From Liolophura sinensis (Eukaryota; Mollusca; Polyplacophora; Chitonida; Chitonidae), in assembly GCF_032854445.1 (NCBI RefSeq), contig NC_088295.1:16169385-16233384 (forward strand): a stretch of 64,000 nucleotides of DNA, given 5' to 3'. The translations under genes and the position numbers were made by a program. Below are positions 57,919 to 64,000 of this stretch, piece after piece (the stretch's first letter is position 1; the number at the start of each line of letters is the position of its first letter). The notes under the pieces were generated by a model. That model saw nothing but the letters and a program-made list of their open reading frames with translations. It was not told where the DNA came from and did no database searches.

Positions 57919-60900
57919 ACAATTTCGGTGTTGTCACGAGATATTCAGGTGCTGGTGTTCATATAACGAAATGATTGTGCTTTTGTAGACGCAAATGTAG
58001 ACTTATGTATCATGAGCTTTAGACGTGGATCAATGCGCGGAGATACAACCGCGATGAGAAAAAACAAAACACACAGTTTGTGTCTTAGGTGTGCATCCAC
58101 CAGACCAAACACTATAATTCACAAGAGTGAAGAAAAGAAATACTCTGTACCTCAGAAACTTAACAATGTAAATAGTTTGTTCATCGGGCGTGGATCCGTA
58201 AGAAACTGAACGTCACAAGAAGATGATGGTAGACTTATGTATCATGAGCTTTAGACGTGGATCAATGCGCGGAGACACAACCGCGATGAGAAAAAACAAG
58301 ACACACAGTTTGTGTCTTAGGTGTGCATCCAGCAGACCAAACACTATAATCCACACGAGTGAAGAAAAGAAACACTCTGTTCCTCAGAAACTTAACAATG
58401 TAAATAGTCTGTTCATCGGCCATGGATCCCTAAGAAACCAGACATCACAAGACAGGCCTACTGCGTTCCTTGGGCGTGGATCCGTAAGAAACTGAACATC
58501 ACAAGAAGTACATAGGCCCACCGTGTTCCTCGAGTGAGATATCAGTGTGTGGGATATTCACCAGTGAGCCAAAAAAAAAGCATACACCACCTTCCTCAGA
58601 AATTCAACATCAATGAGAAAAATAAGTATAAAGTAGTCAACAGCTTTCAATGACACAAGGTATGTTCAAGGCGAATGAGTGAAATCAGTATTCAAATAGG
58701 GTACCATGCGAGTATGTAAGTTTTTCCACAGAGATTCTAGATAAGTTCTTAAGTACGACGTTAAACCAAAAGCATTCACTCAGTCACTCTAGATATGTTG
58801 TTCTCTTCGAAGTCATCTTCATCAACACCAGTGAGTCTGATCCTCTGAAACTCAACACCAGTGAGGGAATAAATTATATAAAGTCTGTTCCTCTGAAACT
58901 CAACATCAGTGAGAGAATAAATTATATAAAGCCTGTTCCTCTGAAACTCAACATCAGTGAGAGAATAAATAATATAAAGTCTGTTCCTCTGAAACTCAAC
59001 ACCAGTGAGAGAATAAATTATACAAAGTCTGTTCCTCAGAAACTCAACATCAGTGAGAGAATAAATTATATAAAGTCTGTTCCTCAGAAACTCAACACCA
59101 GTGAGGGAATAAATTATATTAGGTCTGTTCCTCTGAAACTCAACATCAGTGAGAGAATAAATTATATAAAGTCTGCTCCTCTGAAACTCAACACCAGTGA
59201 GAGAATAAATTATACAAAGTCTGTTCCTCAGAAACTCAACATCAGTGAGAGAATAAATTATATAAAGTCTGTTCCTCTGAAACTCAACATCAGTGAGGGA
59301 ATAAATTATATTAAGTCTGTTCCTCTGAAACTCAACATCAGTGAGGGAATAAATTATATAAAGTCCGTTCCTCTGAAACTCAACACCAGTGAGAGAATAA
59401 ATTATATAAAGTCTGTTCCTCTGAAACTCAACATCAGTGAGGGAATAAATTATATAAAGTCTGTTCCTCTGAAACTCAACACCAGTGAGGGAATAAATTA
59501 TATAAAGTCTGTTCCTCAGAAACTCAACATCAATGAGGGAATAAATTATATAAAGTCTGTTCCTCTGAAACTCAACATCAGTGAGGGAATAAATTATATA
59601 AAGTCTGTTCCTCTGAAACTCAACATCAGTGAGGGAATAAATTATATTAAGTCTGTTCCTCAGAAACTCAACATCAGTGAGGGAATAAATTATATAAAGT
59701 CTGTTCCTCTGAAACTCAACACCAGTGAGGGAATAAATTATATAAAGTCTGTTCCTCAGAAACTCAACACCAGTGAGGGAATAAATTATATTAGGTCTGT
59801 TCCTCTGAAACTCAACATCAGTGAGAGAATAAATTATATAAAGTCTGTTCCTCTGAAACTCAACACCAGTGAGAGAATAAATTATACAAAGTCTGTTCCT
59901 CAGAAACTCAACATCAGTGAGAGAATAAATTATATAAAGTCTGTTCCTCTGAAACTCAACATCAGTGAGGGAATAAATTATATTAAGTCTGTTCCTCTGA
60001 AACTCAACATCAGTTAGGGGATAAATTATATAAAGTCCGTTCCTCTGAAACTCAACACCAGTGAGGGAATAAATTATATAAAGTCTGTTCCTCTGAAACT
60101 CAACATCAGTGAGGGAATAAATTATATAAAGTCTGTTCCTCTGAAACTCAACACCAGTGAGGGAATAAATTATATAAAGTCTGTTCCTCAGAAACTCAAC
60201 ATCAGTGAGGGAATAAATTATATAAAGTCTGTTCCTCTGAAACTCAACATCAGTGAGGGAATAAATTATATAAAGTCTGTTCCTCTGAAACTCAACATCA
60301 GTGAGGGAATAAATTATATTAAGTCTGTTCCTCTGAAACTCAACATCAGTGAGGGAATAAATTATATAAAGTCTGTTCCTCAGAAACTCAACACCAGTGA
60401 GGGAATAAATTATATAAAGTCTGTTCCTCAGAAACTCAACATCAGTGAGGGAATAAATTATATTAAGTCTGTTCCTCTGAAACTCAACATCAGTGAGGGA
60501 ATAAATTATATAAAGTCTGTTCCTCTGAAACTCAACACCAGTGAGGGAATAAATTATATAAAGTCTGTTCCTCAGAAACTCAACATCAGTGAGGGAATAA
60601 ATTATATAAAGTCTGTTCCTCAGAAACTCAACATCAGTGAGGGAATAAATTATATAAAGTCTGTTCCTCTGAAACTCAACATCAGTGAGGGAATAAATTA
60701 TATTAAGTCTGTTCCTCAGAAACTCAACACCGGTGAAAGAACAAAGTATATAAAGTCTGTTCCTCAGATACTCAACACCGGTGAAAGAACAAAGTATATA
60801 AAGCCTGTTCCTCAGATGCTCAACACCGGTGAAAGAACAAAGTATATAAAGTCTGTTCCTCAGAAACTCAACACCGGTGAAAGAACAAAGTATATAAAGT

Positions 60901-63247
60901 CTGTTCCACAGATACTCAACACCGGTGAAAGAACAAAGTATATAAAGTCTGTTCCTCAGAAACTCAACACCTGTGAAAGAACAAAGTATATAAAGTCTGT
61001 TCCTCAGAAACTCAACACCGGTGAAAGAACAAAGTATATAAAGTCTGTTCCTCAGATACTCAACACCGGTGAGAGAACAAAGTATATAAAGTCTGTTCCT
61101 CAGAAACTCAACACCGGTGAAAGAACAAAGTATATAAAGTCTGTTCCTCAGAAACTCAACACCGGTGAAAGAACAAAGTATATAAAGTCTGTTCCTCAGA
61201 AACTCAACACCGGTGAAAGAACAAAGTATATAAAGTCTGTTCCTCAGAAACTCAACACCGGTGAAAGAACAAAGTATATAAAGTCTGTTCCTCAGATACT
61301 CAACACCGGTGAAAGAACAAAGTATATAAAGCCTTTTCCTCAAAAAAACTCAGCACCGGTGAAAGAAAGTATATGAGTATTATACTTCAAAGTATATGAA
61401 GTCTAGCCCTCAGAAACTCAACACCGGTGAAAGAACAAAGTATATAAAGTCTCTTCCTCAGAAACTCAATACCAGTGAGGGAACAAAATATATTCTGTTC
61501 CCCTCAAACTCAGCATCAGTGAGGAAACAAAGCATTTTTTCTTATTTATTTATTTGAATGGTGTTGTACGCCGTACTCAAGAATATTTCCCTTAAACCGT
61601 GGAGAATCCAGGGGGGGAACCCACGAGCATTCGCAGAATGCTAGCAGACCTTCCCATGTACGGCAAGAAGAGAGGTCAGCATGAGCTTAACTTGAACTCA
61701 CAACGACCGCATTGGTAAGAGACTCCTGGGTCATGACAACTGAGCTACAGAGTCGCCCAAAGTATTTTAAGATTGTTCCTCAGAAACTCAACATCAGTGA
61801 GAAAACAAAGTATATAAAATCTGTTCCTTTGAAACTCAACAACAGTAAGAGAACGAAGTATACAAAGTCTGTTCCTCAGAAACTCAACACTAGTGAGGGA
61901 AGAAAGTACATTAGGTCTGTTTCTCAGAAACTTAGCAATAATAAGAGAAGACAAAAGACTGTTCCTCTGAAATTCAACACCAAAGAGAGAACAAAGTATA
62001 TAAAGTATGTTCCTGTGAAATTCAGCACCAGTGAGAAAACATTGTATCTTAAAGCTGTTCCTAAAAATCTCAACACTGGTGAAAAAACAACGTACTTAAA
62101 GTCTATTCCTCCGAAACACAACACTACTGAGAAAACAAAGTATATTCAGTCTGTTGCTCAGAAACTAAACACTACTAAGGAAACAAAGTAAAGTAAGTCT
62201 GTTCCTCTGAAACTTAGCACTAGTGAAAGTATGTTAAATCGGTTCCCCAGAAATTTAAAACGAGTAAATAAAGAAAATATAGAATATAAAGTCTGTTCTA
62301 CAGAAACTTAACATTAGAAAACAAAGTGCGAGTGAGAGTGTGATTTTTAACCTTTATGAAAATGGCTTAATACTTCAACCGTGAATACTTCAGCCATGAA
62401 CGTGAACTGTATTCACCATAAAACTTGTACATACTAGTTTGTTCACTTTGTTTTTGTATGTAACATCAGTATAAATAGAAATTATTTTTGTTAATTTGTT
62501 GAAGGCGATAGGTTGTCGCCGCAACATGAGTAAATAATATACATTGTCCAGTAGAACAGTTTTATAGTGTTATCTTTTATAGTATACTAACCTGGATGTC
62601 TGAAAATCTACATTCCTATAAAGGTATATAAAGTCTGTTACTTTGAAACTCAGGATCAGTGAGGGAACAAAATATATGAAGTCTTTTCCTCAGAAACTCA
62701 ACACCGGAAAGAGAGCAAAGTATATAATGTCTGTTCCTTTGAAACTCAACAAAGTATAAAATGTTTCAAAAATGCTGCCCTAACTCTTTAATAAAGCCCT
62801 TACTTAAGTCTGAATTACTGAAAAAAAAACTGTTTAGGCATCACGCCTGTGAAACTTCATTTCATGCACATGTGTTGTGTTTACTATGTTTACACTGCAG
62901 CTAAAGATACATTGGGTAATATGGTCTCTTTATTTATACATAAATGATATACATATTGTTAAAATTTAGTTGTATTAAATATTGTTGAGTCTATAAGTAC
63001 CTGTACACCATAACTTAATTTATATTGGGAAATAAGAAACCCTTTGGGGTTTCTGTCCAAGCAAAGGTTATAGACAACATAAATTCGTTTGTATTGCTGC
63101 ATGCCTTGGTGAATAAAATGAAATGAAATGAACTCAACATCAGAAGAAAGTATATAAAGTCTCCTCAAACCTAGTTAGTAAAAACATAGACATACTTTGC
63201 GCCTCAGGCGTAGATCTTTCCTGGGAGTCAAATTCTTCGTTGTCCAT
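44630..63247 (-). CDS. Mx: Mx-like dynamin-family GTPase (Mx-2), 13 coding exons in window
   Basis: Exons in gene order are 63196-63247 (open back to an acceptor at 63312), 57541-57735, 57089-57244, 56577-56731, 55600-55738, 53893-54091, 52870-52945, 52465-52587, 51473-51614, 51027-51268, 48491-48608, 47304-47446 and 44630-44851. All have AG/GT borders and compatible phases. Taking the ATG at 63247 (context TTCACCATGGAC) the sum is 1962 nt, or 653 residues plus stop, a usual Mx length.

Seen: G1 GDQSSGKS at about residues 60-67, LPRGSGIVTRCP, G3 DLPG at about 167, G4 TKPD at about 236, then the stalk and a GTPase-effector end ([10 protein letters not shown]).

Exons from 156 nt to 118 nt have exactly the Mx-1 lengths (156, 155, 139, 199, 76, 123, 142, 242, 118). 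The exon at 63196-63312 would also accept an upstream phase-1 exon, so an N-terminal extension like that of Mx-1 may lie beyond the window. The antiviral GTPase role is inferred from the family. Confidence 0.88.
45166..45523 (-). repeat. SINE-B, full length, with 14-bp target duplication
   Basis: Flanked by identical CAGAGCGAATTGAG at 45152-45165 and 45524-45537. The minus-strand head reads GGCCCGAATAGCACAGTTGG then TTGAGCGTCTGCTTCGGGAG, a tRNA-like A-box and anticodon arm. The tail is GAGTACGACGTTAAACCTCA. It lies in the last intron of Mx-2. Confidence 0.92.
45780..47225. repeat. about 134-bp tandem repeat in Mx-2 last intron
   Basis: About ten units. Each has two half-units built on TTGCCATCAGTCCAATGG/A: one with TCTAAACTTACGGTCAGCTG and one with CCTACACTTGCGGTCAACTA. 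Copy A (40110-40320) has only about 1.5 units. The array runs up to within about 80 bp of the exon at 47304. Confidence 0.95.
47566..48446 (-). repeat. 72-bp minisatellite in Mx-2 intron 11 (between exons 48491 and 47446)
   Basis: About 12 units of 72 bp (24 codons). Two of the three minus-strand frames are open across it. One is the Mx reading frame itself, which stays open from 48632 to 47214 through both flanking exons. Translated units read like [20 protein letters not shown]. Confidence 0.95.
48727..48945 (-). repeat. diverged SINE-B-like element
   Basis: CTTAGGGTTTTAAGGTGTACTTAATTTTTCA plus CTTATGACGACGAGAAGTGA matches the SINE-B tail in degraded form. The inner TTGTGGCAGGACCAGTCC and GGGCCAACCAGCC blocks are also recognisable. 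Confidence 0.5.
48946..49685. other. intron stretch with no recognised feature
   Basis: Several overlapping frames of 60-85 codons on both strands around 49053-49641, none with a known domain or good splice context. It could be a degraded transposon. Confidence 0.4.
49695..50285. repeat. 28-bp minisatellite in Mx-2 intron 10
   Basis: About 21 units of CTATCAATACTTTACTGACG plus GACTTGAG, with C/T and T/G variants (GAGCCATC versus GAGCTATC, GACGTGAG versus GACTTGAG) that would suit unit typing. Confidence 0.96.
50638..50893. mobile_element. palindromic MITE in Mx-2 intron 10
   Basis: TTTGAAAACTATGGTGGGCTTTATG on the left pairs imperfectly with CATAAAGCTCACCCTAGAATTCAAA on the right. Inner matching pairs include TAGGAACTCTG with CAGAGTTCCTA, and the centre is CTTTCACCATTGGTGAAAAG. 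Nearly the whole 256 bp can fold. No coding content. Confidence 0.75.
51736..52464. other. Mx-2 intron 8 sequence outside exons
   Basis: Apart from the SINE-A piece at 52228-52398 I recognise nothing in this intron. Confidence 0.4.
52228..52398 (-). repeat. SINE-A, 3' part
   Basis: TTTATTTATTTATTTGATTG, GTGTTTTACGCCGTACTCAA, AACCATCCGCAG and CCCACGTACTG blocks in the order of the reverse-oriented SINE-A. The tRNA-like head is missing. Confidence 0.8.
53183..53360. repeat. 44-bp near-perfect inverted repeat in Mx-2 intron 6
   Basis: 53183-53226 (starting AAAATTAACACATTTGCTTT) is the reverse complement of 53317-53360 with a single mismatch. The arms are separated by 90 bp. The high arm identity implies a recent origin. 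Confidence 0.9.
53361..53485 (-). repeat. SINE-A-like fragment
   Basis: GGCGTGTAGCGCTGTACTGA, GACCGGGCAGAGCACGGAG and AAACCACCAACCCTTTCCAG follow the SINE-A order in degraded form. It starts exactly where the 44-bp inverted repeat ends. Confidence 0.5.
54105..54350. repeat. degenerate CTCATCAGAGAGGATAA repeat in Mx-2 intron 5
   Basis: Same motif as 22960-23350 and in the homologous intron, immediately upstream of the TKPD exon in both genes. Confidence 0.8.
54735..55515. repeat. two related minisatellites in Mx-2 intron 5
   Basis: 54735-54900 repeats GGTGGTGGTTA and AGTAGGAACTCTGGTAGTGT (about 70 bp). 54945-55515 repeats ACAACAAGTGCACAATAATC, AGAAACCTTAGTAGTGTTTA and GAAGTGT (about 57 bp, about ten units). 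Confidence 0.9.
56233..56500. repeat. 51-bp tandem repeat in Mx-2 intron 4
   Basis: About five units of CAGCAGAATGGACCATTGCT, GGAGTTTACTGCACACATGG and CCCATTATCGT. Because 51 is divisible by three, both strands keep open frames (up to 179 codons), which I do not treat as genes. Confidence 0.95.
57850..57919. repeat. (AATA)n microsatellite
   Basis: Tetranucleotide run in Mx-2 intron 1, about 115 bp upstream of the G1 exon. Confidence 0.97.
57997..58520. repeat. 232-bp tandem duplication plus partial third unit
   Basis: 57997-58228 and 58229-58460 are close copies (GTAGACTTATGTATCATGAG start), and 58461-58520 repeats the GGGCGTGGATCCGTAAGAAA end. The unit itself contains CCTCAGAAACTTAACAATG, which resembles the neighbouring 48-bp repeat. 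Confidence 0.9.
58836..61510. repeat. 48-bp minisatellite, over 50 units, in Mx-2 intron 1
   Basis: The unit is CTCAACATCAGTGAGGGAAT, AAATTATATAAAGTCTGTTC and CTCTGAAA. From 60720 the array switches to a second subtype with CACCGGTGAAAGAACAAAGT. Since 48 = 16 codons, an 855-codon minus-strand frame (58776-61343) and a long plus-strand frame stay open. Degraded units continue at 61755-62330, 62620-62760 and 63125-63168, up to the first Mx-2 exon in the window. Confidence 0.97.
61541..61755 (-). repeat. SINE-A inserted in the 48-bp array
   Basis: TTATTTATTTATTTGAATGG, GTTGTACGCCGTACTCAAGA, CATGTACGGCAAGAAGAGAG, CGACCGCATTGGTAAGAGAC and AACTGAGCTACAGAG blocks. Array-type sequence lies on both sides, so the insertion postdates the array. 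Confidence 0.85.
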
Positions 63248-63924
63248 GGTGAATTCTTCCTCTGGACTCTGACGCCTTGCATACAGCTCCCCTGAAGTCT
63301 GCTCAAAGAATTCTGGACTTGTTGAGTACACGGCAGTAGTTCAGATTGATAGACATTGTTGATAATCTGTGCAAATAGAGGCAGGTGAAATATTTTTTGA
63401 TCAGCTTAATCAGTGCCAGATTTCAGAAGTTGTATATGGGCTTTTCGTTTCAATATGTCTTCTTTCTAATATCTCTCTTTGCTCAATATGCATGGCTTCT
63501 TAAGCGTGCAGGCCAGTGGAAAATATACCGTTGCCATTACCGTGTACTTCATATAGCTGACCAAGTTCGTTACATACACTGGGGCTGTAAAAAGCAATGC
63601 TGTTGTGGGACTTCGGTTAAATAGCATACACATCTAGATGATAGAATCGCTGAAGTATTGAGAAAATGGTTTTGTTTTCTTTTCCAGCAGGGTTGCAAAT
63701 TCAAAATCTACTTAATTTTTGAAATGAATTTCTGGTACATATTGCAAAGTTTATATTTCGCCTTGACAAAGCATGAGCAAACTTACCCACTGTGAGTTTT
63801 GTTAGTGGTGAATTTTTCTTATTTCAACGTTGCTAGAGCGCCATTGCCACCCGAGTCCCATGAGCAATGAGAGCGGGAAAAAATCCCATGCCCAAGGGAT
63901 GGATCATAACTGAATTCACACGTC

Positions 63925-64000
63925 GTGTGCCAGGAGTGAGTAAGTGGGTGAGTGCTTGAAGTTTAACGTCGTACTTCACAATTTTCAGTCATGTGACGAC
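63925..64000 (-). repeat. SINE-B end, cut by the window edge
   Basis: GTGAGTGCTTGAAGTTTAACGTCGTACTTC and CAGTCATGTGACGAC are the tail of SINE-B in the same orientation as the other copies. The rest lies beyond 64000. Confidence 0.8.

Noticed and set aside
58776-61343. 855-residue ORF as a real repeat protein gene
   Set aside because: It is produced by a 48-bp repeat without stop codons, sits inside an Mx-2 intron, and has no credible promoter, start context or non-repetitive domain. Reported as a finding, not a gene.
60816-61376. TGER motifs as zinc-finger linkers
   Set aside because: The TGER residues recur every 16 residues without the required cysteine and histidine pairs.

Overview
The window is animal nuclear DNA, most likely from a mollusc and probably a bivalve. 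I infer this from split genes with consensus GT/AG introns, an interferon-type Mx GTPase family, and several dispersed tRNA-derived SINEs of a kind I associate with molluscan genomes. No species can be named from the sequence. All recognisable host genes are on the minus strand.

Layout: (1) 1-7313 is non-coding, with a long foldback element (4569-5691) and SINE pieces. (2) 7314-27329 holds a complete 14-exon Mx-like dynamin GTPase gene (Mx-1). Every exon joins in phase and the product is 741 residues with a long basic N-terminal extension. Its 7.4-kb intron 8 contains a decayed, rearranged Gypsy-type LTR retrotransposon (15645-22085). (3) 27330-33676 is the upstream/intergenic region, with an unassigned pair of candidate exons at 32.8-33.2 kb. 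(4) 33677-33755 is a 3' fragment of an Mx gene. It lies just outside a GC-rich, compact, virus-like or transposon-like cassette (33776-38396). The cassette has three minus-strand ORFs and one divergent plus-strand ORF, and at least two of the four are broken. (5) 38397-41030 is a partial segmental copy of the 3' end of the next gene and carries intact duplicates of its last two exons. (6) 43078-48446 is the paralogous segment inside the second Mx gene (Mx-2). It is enlarged by a PIF/Harbinger-type insertion and by expanded minisatellites. (7) 44630-63247 is Mx-2, 13 exons and about 653 residues, with possible 5' exons beyond the window.

Both Mx genes encode the G1, G3 and G4 GTPase motifs, the Mx signature, and the stalk/GTPase-effector region. 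By family knowledge they are probably innate antiviral effectors. Eleven consecutive internal exons (G1 exon excepted) have the same lengths or differ in one exon only, so the genes are tandem paralogs. Many introns carry their own minisatellite (units of 23, 28, 48, 51, 57, 72 and 134 bp). The features most worth follow-up are the virus-like cassette lodged between Mx sequences, the duplicated terminal Mx exons, and the intron whose retention would add 348 in-frame residues.
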